Shown one piece after another: positions 21,891 through 33,351 of a DNA stretch of 64,000 bases. How positions within the stretch are numbered: position 1 is the stretch's first letter; the number at the start of each line of letters is the position of its first letter. The notes beneath the pieces are model-generated. The model saw only the letters and a list, made by a program, of their open reading frames with translations, was not told the DNA's origin and ran no database searches. This DNA is from Agroathelia rolfsii (lineage: Eukaryota; Basidiomycota; Agaricomycetes; Amylocorticiales; Amylocorticiaceae). The stretch lies in contig JABRWF010000004.1 of assembly GCA_018343915.1 (NCBI GenBank), forward strand, positions 2,976,001 through 3,040,000, written 5' to 3'. A program made the position numbers and the translations under genes.

Positions 21891-22191
21891 AAGACCATTG
21901 TTCCCACCCAGGGATTGGTTGAAGGCACAGTGCTTCCATTGTGGTCAACTAGGGCACCCCAAGCGCTGTTGTCCACTTCTTGGCTACAAACCAAGACCTT
22001 TTGCACCAATAAGACAGGCCTCAATTTTGGCCTTGATCCAGCCTACCCCAGCGCCAGCAGCTACTGTTACTGCTCTGCCCCCTCCGTCTGCAAGTTCTCC
22101 AGCTTATACGGTTCCCAACCACGTGATGCAAATCATGGAGGAACAAGCAGCCACTATTGCTACTCTCAAAGATCAGATGGGTTTTTCCTGA
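21891..22191 (+). pseudogene. B3 gag C-terminus with zinc knuckle
   Basis: The frame opens at 21880 and encodes the CCHC knuckle CFHCGQLGHPKRCC near 21930-21971, a Pro/Ala-rich stretch, and the tail MEEQAATIATLKDQMGFS with a TGA stop at 22189-22191. The slippery GGGTTTT lies at 22179-22185, one codon before the stop. Confidence 0.88.
22179..22185 (+). promoter_or_regulatory. -1 frameshift slippery heptamer GGGTTTT (B3)
   Basis: In gag frame ATG|GGT|TTT|TCC|TGA. The pol frame (RSDGFFLRSAERAIQSD) is -1 and open across this point. Confidence 0.58.
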
Positions 22192-24167
22192 GGTCAGCTG
22201 AAAGGGCTATTCAGTCTGACCAATATATTCAGAATCATTTCTCCTCTCTTTCCTCTTGTAATAGTATTTCAGTATCTTCCTCTTCTTACTTCTCCCTTGC
22301 TGGTGTGAATGGACAGCACCTCAAGGTTCCTATCATGTTCCATGGACCTTTTAGAAATTTTTCTACTTTTGCTATGATTGATTCTGGTGCTTCATCTTCT
22401 TTTATAAATTATAGATACATACAAAAACATAAAATCCCCACAAGAAAATTGCCTCGCCCCATTCTGCTGTATAATATAGACAATTCTGCAAATCAGATTG
22501 GAAAGATTGAATCTGTTGCCATTTTGGATACCACAATAGGATTAGAAAGAAAATACCTGCCACTTTGTGTCGTTGATATTGGGCAAGAAGATGTTATTCT
22601 TGGAATTGATTGGTTACATCTTGAAAACCCTGTAATTGACTGGAAATCCACAGAGGTGACCTTCCTACCTGAAAAGGAAGTCGTGCAAGCTACCACTATC
22701 ATGCCATCAGGATATGAAGACTTTGCCAACGTGTTCTTAGAAGAGGAGGCTAGTAGATTACCTAGCCATAAGTCATCTGACCATAAAATTGAGTTGCTTG
22801 ATGAATCCAAGCTTAGACAAGGGCATGTATACCCCCTCAGCAGCAATGAAACTGATGCACTCAATGAATGGATCGATGATAACCTGGCCAAGGGATATAT
22901 TCGCAAATCTAAAAGCAAATTCACCACCCCAATGTTCTTTGTCCCTAAAAAGAATGGGAAACTTTGCCCAGTCCAGGATTACCAGGCCCTCAATGAGCAG
23001 ACTATCAAGAATGCATACCCTCTCCCCCTGATTTCTGAAATCATTGAACATATGACCAAATTCCGCTGGTTCACTAAAATTGACCTACAAGCCGGGTTCA
23101 ACAATATCCATATCTGGGAAGGAGACAAGTGTAAAGTAGCTTTTATTACTTCACATGGTCTATTTGAACCCCTGGTTATGCCTTTTGGTTTATGTAATGC
23201 TCCTTCATCAATGCAAGCACTTATGGACAACATCCTGCTACAATTGGTTCAATTAGGCTTTGTCCAAGTCTATATTGATAATGTCATCATTGGAGCAGAA
23301 ACCAAGGAGAAGCTATGAGAAGTTACTAGGGAGGTCCTTTCCATCCTAAGGGAGCATAACCTTTATGGCAACCTAGACAAGTTCGAGGTAGAAAAGCCTG
23401 AGGTCAATATTCTTGGATTTATTGTATCACACCGACAAGTTCATATGGATCCCAAGAAGGTTAAACCCATTCTAGACTGGCCAACTCCTAAGAATGTCAA
23501 GGAAGTCTGCAAGTTCCGTGGCCTAGCCAATTACTATAGGCATTTCATTTGTGACTTTGGAAAAATCTGCAAGCCCCTGGATTGACTCACAGGCAAGGTG
23601 GATTGGACTTGGGGTATGGAGGAACAAGAGAGTTTCAAAACACTTAAGCAAGCCTTTAGCTCTGCCCCTGTCTTGTGATCCTACAATCAGAAGGCCTTAA
23701 CCTGGGTAGAAACGGATGCCTCATCCTATGCCACAGGTGCAGTTCTCAGCCAAAAGGACAAATCCGGTGCCTGGCACCCAATCGCCTTCCTCTTGCAGTC
23801 CATGAATGATGCCGAAAGGAACTATGACATCTAGGACAAGGAAATGCTGGGAGTCATTTGCGCTCTAGATCACTGGTGTCACCTGCTTCAAGGACTACCT
23901 GAACCATTCAAAATCTGGATGGACCATAAGAACCTGGAGTACTAGACCACTGCATATAACCTCACCCACTGGCAAGCTTGTTGGTCCCTCTTTCTGGCAG
24001 ATTTTAATTTCCGCATCTACTACCAGAAAGGTGCTGAGAATGGCAAGGCTGATGCTTTGTCCCAATGCCCAGATCTTCAGGTTTCAGATGCTGATGATAA
24101 CCAGGATGTAGTCCTACTCAACCCCAAACTATTCCGAATAAATGCCGCTCGACAAGGTCATGTCCTG
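22186..24167 (+). pseudogene. B3 pol: protease, RT, RNase H
   Basis: Open to 23318, then broken. Protease MIDSGASSSFINY near 22373-22412; RT with VPKKNGKLCPVQDYQ near 22950-22994; the RT active site reads YIDNVIIGAE near 23271-23300, where Asn replaces the second catalytic Asp (GAT to AAT), which by itself should kill RT activity. RNase H shows VETDASSYATGAVL near 23708-23750. Stops include TGA 23316-23318, TGA near 23584 and TAGs near 23833 and 23943. The frame is cut at 24167 by a solo LTR B. Confidence 0.88.
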
Positions 24168-25168
24168 TGTTATAAGTTAGATATTTTTCGCCTTTTTCTT
24201 ACGAACATGTACATATTTTTATTATATTTTTACGATTTTTATTCATGAAGATATGGACGAAATACCTTGCAGGCAACATCTTGATATGCGTGTGACTGGC
24301 TATGTTAGCCTCACGTGACAGGAGTGCTCCTGACAAGAGTATATTAGGAAGGCGGAGTCTAGATCATTCCTTTTCATCAAAAGGTCTAGACTCAGGAACC
24401 AGGGTCATTCCGATCACTGTGCAATTACTAAGGAGTACCAGACTCATCATTTCGATCGGTTGCTCATTGGACTTAGTCACAAAGCACTGCCCCTGCATTT
24501 TACATGTTCCTGCTTACAAACCCTGGCTATGCACAGACCAACAAGGCTGCACATAGGCCCTTTCATTTATGTATAAATACAAGCATATAACCCTTACCTG
24601 AACTTTAGCTTTGACCTTCTCACCTTCAGGTAAGGGCACCCCCACTGTATTCTTCACATAAGCTAATATATATCTCGCCTTCAGGCTTGTTTTTCCTAGC
24701 CCACAACTACCTCTCTCTCTCTCTCTACTATTTAGTGTAAGGCCTTAGGGTATCTAAGTAGTTTACGTAAGCCCTAGTACTAGAGGGCAGTCTAAGTCAT
24801 AAGTCCTCAATATAAAGAGGCAGTGCATGTGAAACAAGTCCTATTCATTTAGGCCAGGGCAGTAACAAGTCCCTGTGAGCATCAGTAGACCATGGTGGGC
24901 TAAGCTACCTACTTTGAGTAAGAAGTATTTCAATAGTATTTAACACGAAGCAAGTAACACGGGAAGACAATACATCTAGAGTACCGATACATGAGCCTAG
25001 TAAAGTACTAGAGAAGTACACTATTACAAAGAGGTAGCAATGGGAGCATGTGGGTGTTTGTTGAAATATCCAACCCAGTAACACATGTAAAACCTGGCTT
25101 TACAGCCCACCTTTGTACCTTACAGAAGGTTGTGTTTATTGGATTAGTCAAGCGCGCAAGCCTTGACA
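24168..25168 (+). repeat. Solo LTR, family B
   Basis: 1001 bp, TGTTATAAGTTAG...CCTTGACA, flanked by TCCTG at 24163-24167 and 25169-25173, between the RNase H and integrase coding parts of B3. Confidence 0.92.
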
Positions 25169-25173
25169 TCCTG

Positions 25174-26726
25174 ATGGAAGGAGAATCCAAACTGCTCAAG
25201 AAAATTTGGAATGCTTCTCCTGAAGCAGAGGTTGCAGAGGCGCTTTGGTTGGTCAAAGATCTAGGCCCTATCTATTATGGATTCATGCACATCTATTAGT
25301 TGTTTCTATTTCTCTTTGTTTCATAATGATTGATTTGCTTCCGATGTCGGAGTTTCAGCCACATACAAACATATACAAATACGCCACAGTCATCTTTATA
25401 TACTTCCTGCAGTCCATTTTGCATCTTTACTTCTTACTTGTTGGACTGCAGGTGATGTTGATCATGTACTCTATATAGTTAATTATACTTCTTACTTGTT
25501 GGACTGCAGGGCCCACATTGTGTGATTCTTCCCTTACCAGTTCATCATCCCATTACTATCAAGCTTCAGAAAGGCCTAGAGGAATGGAATCAGGAAAATG
25601 GGATTATTCTATGACAAGGCAGGGTTTATGTACCTATGGATAAAGAAATCCAGACCAAAATCATCTCTATATATTATGACAGTTTGCTCAGTGGTCATCC
25701 AGGCCAACATAAAACACTTGAGTTGGTATCATGCAACTATTGGTGGCCTGGCATGACTAAAGCAGTAAATGAATACGTAGAAACCTGCCAAGTCTGTATC
25801 CAGAATAAGTCTTCACGCCTTCCTGCTTTTGGCCCTCTCAAACCGCTTCCTACACCTACTAGACCCTGGGATCACATTACCATGGATATGATAGTAAAAC
25901 TTCTGGATTCCCAGGGATACAACAGTATTCTGGTGGTCATTGATCGCTTCTCCAAGATGACTCATATTATCCCTACAACTGAGAAAATCAATGCCATTGG
26001 CACAGCTGAGCTTTTATGGTCACAAGTGTTTAAACTCTATGGATTGCCATCTCGCATCACATCTAACTGGGGACCATAATTCACAAGCAAGGTTATGAAG
26101 GAAGTTCACAAGCGACTAGTGATTACCACGGCTATGTCCACAGCCTATTATCCACAAACTGATGGCTAGTCAGAATGAGTCAACCAGGAATTGGAAGTAT
26201 ACCTTAGGTTCTTTGTATTACACCGCCAAGACGACTGGGCACAATTACTCCCTTCTGCTAAGTTTGCCCTAAACAACTGACAGCATTCCACTACCAAAAT
26301 TTCCCCTTTTAGGATGAACTATGGATTTGACCCCCAAATGGACTTTTCTCTTTCTGGAATCTTTGAAGCCCCTGCTGTAGAAGATTGGCTATATGTGATT
26401 TCTGATGCACAGGCGGATGCTCAAGCCACTCTTAACCTAGTGGCCAAGAAGATGAAGGAATCTTTTGATAAGCATATTCGGGAGTCCCCTCAGTGGCAAA
26501 AGGGTGACAAGGTTTGGCTGTCCATGGAGAATTTGAAAACCTCACAACCAACCAAGAAACTCATGGCCAAATTTGCAGGACCCTACGAAATTCTAGAAAG
26601 AATTGGCCCTCTTGCTTACCGCCTTAAGATCCCTTGTACTTGGTCCATTCATGACATTTTCCATGTCTCTCTCTTATCTGGACATAAACCATCAGAACGA
26701 GATTAACCCCCACCTGAACCCATAGA
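25174..26726 (+). pseudogene. B3 pol: integrase and GPY/F region, split by a 283-bp insertion
   Basis: Begins MEGESKLLKKIWNASPEAEV and is interrupted at 25273-25555. It resumes at 25561 with KLQKGLEEWNQENG. H2C2 module near 25690-25805 (SGHPGQHKTLELVSCN, CQVC). Catalytic Asp residues in TMDMIVKLLDSQG and SNWGP (the DRG motif is changed). The third acidic region reads TDG*SE*VNQE with two stops (CAG to TAG, CGA to TGA). After that the frame opens again at 26314 with the GPY/F module (KFAGPYEILERIG) up to 26706. LTR E interrupts at 26727. Confidence 0.88.
25273..25555. mobile_element. Unidentified 283-bp insertion in the B3 integrase
   Basis: Flanked by CTATC on both sides (25268-25272 and 25556-25560), a 5-bp duplication. 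It has no coding content. It holds a 24-bp direct repeat (25429-25452 and 25487-25510) and an inverted CCTGCAGTCCA at 25406-25416 that can pair with TGGACTGCAGG inside either repeat. The ends (TATTATGG... and ...CCCATTA) are weakly inverted. It could be a mutated short solo LTR or a small non-autonomous element. Confidence 0.5.
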
Positions 26727-27578
26727 TGTCATGAGTTGATCTTATGGCTTATCTTGTTCTCCTAATTTTTCTATATTTTCTACTATTTTTCTTGAATTTA
26801 TATCTTTTGATTTGAGTGCATAGGCTTTATTTCTTTATTTTGGTTTATTGCTGCATTGTTCATATAATACTATACTTCATTTAGGTATGCTTCCTGATCT
26901 TCTGATGTACATCATTGATTTGCTTCTCCCATCTTTGATGCTTCTTCTATCATTGATCTTTCCCACACTATACTTCTGTTCTAACTCCTCTGATCCTTTC
27001 TCTTTCCTTTCTTCTATTTCTCTTGATGTGGAGTTAAGGACTATTCTTAGAGTACTTGTAAACAGTATATAGAGGCCTGCCCTTGGGGCCTTTGCAATCC
27101 AGCTTGACCACCTTTTGCCCTCTGAGTCATTCTCACTCACACCTGAAAGTTCTCATCTCCCACTCTCTCTCTTGTGTGTTTTACCCCCCCCCATTATCAT
27201 CTTTGAATTGTTATACCTGGACCCCAAGGTTAAGGGGATATGCTGTGACTCCATGCTCTAAGGGAGTATAATACTGAGTGAAAGCATGTGTCACTATGAT
27301 GTGTGAACATGGACTCCTAGGATCAGGGAGTATAAAGAATTGTGTCTAGTCCAAGACAGCATGTCCCATCTGGCAAAGGGACTTTAAAGAATACCAGTGA
27401 TTATATGTTGCATGGAAGCCTTCATGAAACAGTGGGAGACCTTGCCTCTAGGTCTTTAAACATGAGTTGCACCTCCCTACTGGGGGAGATTAAAGATATC
27501 AGTAGTACCCCCCCCCTTTGCCTAGCCTTCCCAGGCTAGATGTGTTTGGTTGGTTTAAGTCATAAGTGACCCATGATA
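26727..27578 (+). repeat. Solo LTR, family E (second copy)
   Basis: 852 bp, closely similar to 21013-21885. It ends CATGATA (mutated CATGACA). The flanks ATAGA / ATGAA are a decayed duplication. The predicted self-primer here reads AGCTTGACCACC at 27101, 35 nt after TATATAG at 27066. Confidence 0.87.
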
Positions 27579-27913
27579 ATGAAAGTAGAGGGAGAAGAAG
27601 AATGGGAAGTGGCCAAAATTAAGGACTCTAGGATCTCAGGCAGACCCAAGTGGCTTGAATACCTTGTCAGCTGGAAGGATGCACCAGGAGAAGACAATTA
27701 GGAACCTGCGGATAATCTGATGCACGCTAAGGCCAGGATACGGGACTTTCATAAAAGGCACCCCAATGCACCTAAATGCTTAAACGCTGCAGTCTTTGAG
27801 GAATTACCTTTTAGGCCTATCAAAAATTATACAGAAACAACCACAAAGGAAAATGCAGGGTGGGAACTAGGGAAGTTCCGGAGTAACTCCCTTGAGAAGG
27901 GGGTAATGTTATG
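27579..27913 (+). pseudogene. B3 pol C-terminus: chromodomain
   Basis: Encodes [17 protein letters not shown], the chromodomain core YLVSWKDAPGEDN followed by a TAG where Trp is expected (27699-27701), then the helix AKARIRDFHKRHPNAPKC and the tail WELGKFRSNSLEKGVML. The TGA stop lies inside the 3' LTR. The polypurine tract GAGAAGGGGGTAA precedes the LTR at 27907. Confidence 0.87.
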
Positions 27914-28908
27914 AGTTGGACAATTTCGCGCTTCTCTTATGAACATGTACATAATTTTATTATATTTTTACGATTTTTATTGACTGAGTTATGGATGAAA
28001 TACCTTGCAGGCAACATCTTAACATGTGTATGACTGGCTGTGTTAGCCCCATATGATAGGAGTGCTCGTGACAAGAGTATATTAGGAAGGCGGAGTCTAG
28101 ACTATTCCTTTTCACCAAAAGGTCTAGACTCAGGAACCAGGGACATTCCAATTACTGTGCAATTACTAAGGAGTACTAGACTCATCATTCTGATTAGATG
28201 CTCATCGGACTTAGTCACAAAGCATTGCCCCTGCATTGCTGTCATTTCTGCTTACAAACCCTGCTGTGCACAGATCATCAAGGCTACACACGGGCCCTTC
28301 ATTTTATGTATAAATACAAGCCTGTAAACCCTTACCTGAACCTTAGCTTTGACCTTCTCACCTTCAGGTAAGGGCACCCCCATCCCCTATATTTACTTAC
28401 ATAATAACTAATATATTTCTTGCCTTTAGGCTTGTTCATCCTAGCCCACATTCACATTCCCTTTTCCTATTTAGTGTAAGGCCTAAGGGCATCTAAGTAG
28501 TACATATAAGCCCTAGTACTAGAGGGCAATTCGAGTTATAAGACCTCAATACAAGGAGGCAGTGCGTGTGAACACAAAATCCTGTTTATTCAGATAGAGG
28601 CAGCAATAAGTCCTCTCAGACATATGTAGAGCACGGAGGGCTAAGCTGCCTACTCCAAGTAAGAAGTTGACTAAAACCTATTTGATGTGAAGGAAGCACA
28701 TGGGAAGCCTAGTGCTAGAGTACCAACCGCAACCCTAACAAAGTAGGCATCAGTTAACACTATTACAAAGGATAGCAACAGGAGCATGTGTATGTCTGTT
28801 TTAAGACTAACCTAGTAACACATAGTAAAAGGGGGTCTTACAACCCATCCCTTGTACCTTACAGAGGGTTTATATTTGTTGGTTACATCAAGTGCACAAG
28901 CCTTGACA
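27907..28908 (+). repeat. 3' LTR of B3
   Basis: 1002 bp, TGTTATGAGTTGG...CCTTGACA, followed by the second CTAAT (28909-28913), after which Tc1-1 resumes. Confidence 0.93.
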
Positions 28909-28913
28909 CTAAT

Positions 28914-29644
28914 ACTGCTATAGATGTGACTAAAGCCCTTAAAAACACACTTAGGGAGTCTGTGTCTACCCAAACCATGTGTAGGAGACTAAGGGAGCAG
29001 GGTTTAAAGGCTGTAACCGAGAAAAAAAGTTCTAATCTTAAGCCTCATCATAAAAGGGCTAGATTAAACTTTGCTCTTGAGCACCAGCACTAGACTCTAG
29101 AGGACTAGAAGAGGGTGATCTGGTCTGATGAGACTAAGATCAATAGGATTGGGTCTGATGGAAGGAAATAGGTATGGAAAAAGAAGGGAGAAGGGCTTAG
29201 TGATAGGTTGGTTCAGGGAACACAAAAGTTTGGTGGTGGAAACATTATGTTGTGGGGATGTTTTGGATAGGATGGGGCTGGATATGCAACCAGGATTATT
29301 GGGAAAATAGACTTAGAAGTCTATGTGTCTATTTTAGAGGATGAACTCCAGGATAGTATGGAGTTATGGGGTAAAAATACTAACAATACTATATTTCAGC
29401 AGGATAATGACCATAAACATAAGAGCAAACTAGCCATGAAATGGTTTGAAAACCATGAATTGGAAGTTATGGAGTGTCCTGCTAACTCCCTAGACCTCAA
29501 TCCTATTGAGCATCTATGGGATCACCTCAAAAGAAAGCTGGCAGACTATGATGAGCCTACATCATCACTTACTAGGCTTTGGGAGAGGATAGAGAAGGAG
29601 TAGGATGCTATTCCAGTATCTGTTTGTCAAAAGTTGATTAAGAG
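28914..29644 (+). pseudogene. Tc1-1 transposase, second HTH and DDE catalytic domain, truncated
   Basis: Continues the N-terminal part at 1590. The catalytic triad is recognisable: Asp in WSDETK (about 29119-29136), Asp in FQQDND (about 29394-29411) and Glu in NPIEHLW (about 29500-29520), with 34 residues between the last two, so DD34E. Four TAG stops (near 29091, 29106, 29168 and 29268) all stand where the family has Trp, as TGG to TAG. The reading frame is lost after KSWLIKS-type residues near 29644, where the sequence switches to LTR C. The last ~20 codons and the right inverted repeat are gone. Confidence 0.87.
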
Positions 29645-30356
29645 CCATGTGTAAGGCTGCCCTTCATGCTTCCTTCCCATCATCAATGCACTTCTGTCCA
29701 TCAGAGCATTCCACATGACAATAACACTTCTCGATGTCAATCCCTGAGTTGCCATGTGTCTGTACCAGTGGATCCTTCCTATCTGGGAAGATTGCGCTTG
29801 GACTTCCCCTATGATCATGCTCTGATCAACAATCAGACCACCAATGGTTCCAAAGGAATGCATCCCTGCCTTCATGCACAGCATGGCACAACTACCAGAG
29901 TGTATGGTGTGCGCTGGATCTTTATTGTCTTTATTGTCTTTCATCCTTTTCTTTATTTATTATTTTCTCGACTACTGTACTTAGTATATAGTACTGTACT
30001 TGATATAGTAGATACAGTAGTCAGAAAATTAAGTGTGTATTGCCCTAACCCAGCCTACACCCACTGCATTATCAGCGGTCAACCTGTGGACTCGAGTGTC
30101 CTTGAGTATCTCGTTCTGCTCTCTCTCTCTAGCTTGTCATCTTCTGCTCTATGCCTGATCTCGCTGGAACACCCTCACCAACCTGTCATGTGCTTGTCTG
30201 CTTGCCGCAACACCCATATTGCCACAGGCTCCAAGATATCAAAGAGGTGACTCCACAAACCCACAGGGCTGCCATCTAGCAGTGAGCCGCTTAGCAACTA
30301 GCACTCCAGGGGCATTGCTGCACCGCCTGAGCTAGCTGCAAAGGCAGCTCTTGACA
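29643..30356 (+). repeat. LTR C fragment, 5' truncated, fused to Tc1-1
   Basis: About 714 bp matching the reverse complement of the two 876-bp LTR C copies at 35672 and 43736. It ends GCAGCTCTTGACA at 30356. The left end is missing. The junction lies in the short shared string GAGCCATGTG near 29643-29652. It also lacks part of the segment near 29720-29750. Confidence 0.8.
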
Positions 30357-31151
30357 GAGAGGAAAAGAGTCCATGAAACATAAGGGGAATGTGGAGGTGC
30401 TGTCCATGTGCACCTGAAATAGAAACAGAATTTAAAGAAAGAAAAAAGGAAAAACGATTTGATAGATATGGGTTGGCTGAAATGGCCCTTTCCATTAACC
30501 CTTCTAAAAACCCACTTTATCCTTGAAGGCAGCAAGTGCCATTGCTTGTTGCTCCACCAAAGCCTGCAGGTCAGCCATTGTTATTGTTAATAATCCTTTG
30601 TTGATGTCATTAGTTGCTGCTGAGGTTCCTAGTTGGTCAGCAGAAGGAGAGGAAGTAGTTGTAGAAGTAGCTTGAACCCAAGGTCTAGACCCCTGGTATC
30701 TTGATACCCAAGGGTTTGTACAGTTGGAAGCAAAGTGCCCCTATTGTTGACAATTATAGCACTGTACTGTGCTCAGGTCCCTGGGTGGGCGATGACTTCC
30801 TTGGGGCACTGCCGAGGTGGGAGCAGTTAGCAGTGATTGGGCTGCGTTGATTGTGATAGGGTTTGCTGCCGAGCCTTGTGTGTTCTGGAAGCAAGGCCTC
30901 AGTTTCTATCCATCTGTCCAAATCCCTGCATCCCATAGTCCTTCTTTGGCATCTACTGTGGCTTCCATCAGATATTCTAATGAGTCTCAGCATTCTTTTG
31001 GATATCCGCCAATAACTCCCTTGATTTTTGGAGATAGAGCTTGCCAGTATCAAACCCTTAAGTCTTCTCTTAACAGCTTGGTTTAGTTTGCTAGTGTGGA
31101 GAACATAGCTGTAAAGTCCGCCACCAACAACATTCCTTGCTTCGAGTCTTA
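30357..31151 (-). pseudogene. Family A remnant A3: start of protease and C-terminal gag
   Basis: Aligns with A1 11105-11880. It contains the pol start (MERAISANPYLSNRFSFFLS), the slippery complement AAAACCC at 30507-30513, the gag tail, the zinc knuckle (CYNCQQ*GHFASNC-type, near 30735-30770, with a stop) and part of the capsid. It is cut on the left by LTR C and on the right by an LTR B shred. Multiple stops. Confidence 0.8.
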
Positions 31152-31287
31152 TGTCAAGGCTTACGCGCTTAATGATACCAAAAGGGACAACCTACTTGTA
31201 AGGTATGCAGGTGGGCTGTAAGGCCAGGTTTTATGTCCACTACTAGTTTAGTATTAATTTGAGTACTCATGTGCTCCCATTGCTACC
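31152..31287 (-). repeat. LTR B fragment (about 136 bp)
   Basis: Starts TGTCAAGGCTTACGCGC like a minus-strand LTR B. It follows that LTR for about 136 bp, then switches inside a CTACC/GTTGTA stretch to family A gag. No duplication is visible. Confidence 0.7.
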
Positions 31288-33351
31288 AGTTGTAGCACTA
31301 TACTCAAGTCTCTTGGCAGTTGTCGACTTCCTTGGTTTGCTAGATTCGGAAGAGCAGGGGTTGCCACGTTGATTGTTATTGGGTTAGCAGCAGTACCCTG
31401 GGTGTTCTGGAAGCGTGGTTTTGGCCTCCATCCATCCGTCCAAATTTGTCATGAGAAGGCAATTTTCGCCGATTTTTCGGTTATTTTCTTGTGTTATTTG
31501 GACTATTATTTAATTAGTTATTGCATTTTCTTTTCTTTTTCCATTATTTCTCTTATAAAATTACCCTTTAGGGCGTGGACTGTGGGCAGTGCAGTGGTCA
31601 TGTGATTGGCCCTCACATGTTCCAAGCCGCACGTCACAGGAGTAATCTCGAGGCTGTGCATACTTCTACTTCACCATCATGCATAGCCTAGGAACACAGC
31701 CTTCCTTTCCCTGAACTATTCCTAACAGTTACCAATACTGGTCTGGAAACGGATCTCTACACAGATGCCCAGTGGAGTTAGGGTAAACATTCTTCCCCTG
31801 CATTGCCACCTTTATGCTTCTATTTCCTCTGCACACAGACCATCCATGCTATGCATGGACCATTCTATAGTAGTATATATAGTGCATATAACTTGTCCTG
31901 AAGAGCTCAGCTTTGACCTCTTTGCCTTCAGGCAAGTAACTAAAGGACTGTATTCTTTAAAAATAGATTACTAATATAACTTTGCCTTCAGGGTACTACT
32001 CTCAGGCCTAGGCCCACGTCCTAGCCTTCTCTCTATTTCTCTCTCTCTCTCTCCCTATCCCTTACTAGGAGGTGGTGCAAATCCCCTTGTGTGTGAACTT
32101 CCGTAAGAGCATTGATTGCATATAAGATAAGAAAGTACCCGGACAGGCCTTTAATAAACTCAAGGTCCTGTCATCTGTGGGAACACTTGTGCATAGGTAC
32201 TTCAAGTATTTAGTGTTAGGAAGTATACTATTTGATTTAGTGGACAAGTAGGCACCCCACGCCCAAAGTCACAAAGTCAAGGAGCATACCCTTGACAAAA
32301 TTCCTGCATTACGTAGCCCTTCCTCGGCATCTACAGCGGCCTCTATCAGGTGCTCAAGTGTATCTCTTTGCTCTTTGGGATATCCACCAATAACTCCTCT
32401 AATTTTAGGGGAGAGGGCCTGCCAGTAGCGGACTCTCTGGTCTTCATTCGATAGTTTGGTTTGGTTTGCAAGAGTTGAGAAGATTGCTGTAAAGTCCGCA
32501 ACCAATGTTGTTCCCTGTTTTAGGTCTTGGAGCTTCTGGAGGGCGATTCTTCCAAAGTCTCTTGCCCCATACAGTGCCTTGAACTTAGCATAGAGATCTT
32601 TCTTGAAGTTGAAGCCTTTTGTATCAATGAGGTCATCGGATTTTTGGCTCCAGGCCTTAGGAGCTCCTTCTAGCAGTCCCACGAAATATCTTGCCTTAGT
32701 CTGGTCAGTGGCATAAATTCTTGGGTTGAGTTTGATGTGGTTTTCAAACCCAAAGATAAATGACTGATATTTGGACCAGTCTCCAGCAAATTTCTCGGGT
32801 TGCTGCCCAATTTCTTTTGGTATGCTGCTTGAGGCAACAGTTGGTGGTGCCGGAGTTTCCCTTTCTAGGAGGTCTGTGAAGCGGGCTTGCATTTCCTGCA
32901 TTTGTTCCATCAAGGCTTGAATGCGGGCTTGGTTTGATTGGAGGAGGGCCAAAATTTGGCCTAACTCTTGCGGAAGGAACATCTCAGCAAGTTCTTCTGA
33001 TGGGGAAACTTCGCGTTTCTTTTCTTGGCACCTTTCTCTTCGGCTTTTAGAAGGAGATGGGTGGGGGACAATGGGAGATTTGGGGTATGTGGCTTCCGTG
33101 GTGTATCATTGGCGGAATTCTGAAGGTGAGGGATATTCTGAAGGTGCTTCTTCTTGCCCTTCTGGCGTTTTTGGCAGGGATGCTTGCATAGAGACGGCTT
33201 CTTCGCCAGAGTCCTCTTCTTCTTCTGATAAATGCAGAGCAGAGCTTGACACGACTTCCCTGGTTACTTCAGGGGGGGAGGCAGTTGATTTAGTGGCCCA
33301 AGGGACTGGAACTTCTTTGGGCTTATAGGATGTGCCCCTTTGTATGCTCAT
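31288..33351 (-). pseudogene. Family A remnant A4: gag, split by a solo LTR A
   Basis: ATG at 33351 (MSIQRGTSYKPKEVPVPW) with the acidic N-terminus, then the capsid (open 32982-32303: PEKFAGDWSKYQSFIFGFEN). The frame continues after the solo LTR (31447-32297) into the pre-zinc-knuckle region, which ends at 31288 against the LTR B shred. Stops lie near 33103 and 32985. It is a second family A element, because it overlaps the same gag region already covered by A3. Confidence 0.82.
31447..32297 (+). repeat. Solo LTR, family A
   Basis: 851 bp, TGTCATGAG...CCCTTGACA, flanked by AAATT at 31442-31446 and 32298-32302, inside A4 gag. Confidence 0.92.

Larger units (their letters stand above)
1818..28908 (+). 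mobile_element. Ty3/gypsy chromovirus B3 (family B), full length but heavily nested
   Basis: The two LTRs are each 1002 bp: the 5' LTR is 1818-2398 plus 18976-19396, and the 3' LTR is 27907-28908. The flanking duplication CTAAT is present at 1813-1817 and 28909-28913. Internal order on the plus strand is PBS, leader, gag, slippery site, protease, RT, RNase H, integrase, chromodomain, polypurine tract, 3' LTR. It is interrupted by B2 (in the 5' LTR), solo LTR E, solo LTR B, a 283-bp insertion and a second solo LTR E. Coding regions carry many stops, so it is not autonomous. Confidence 0.9.
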
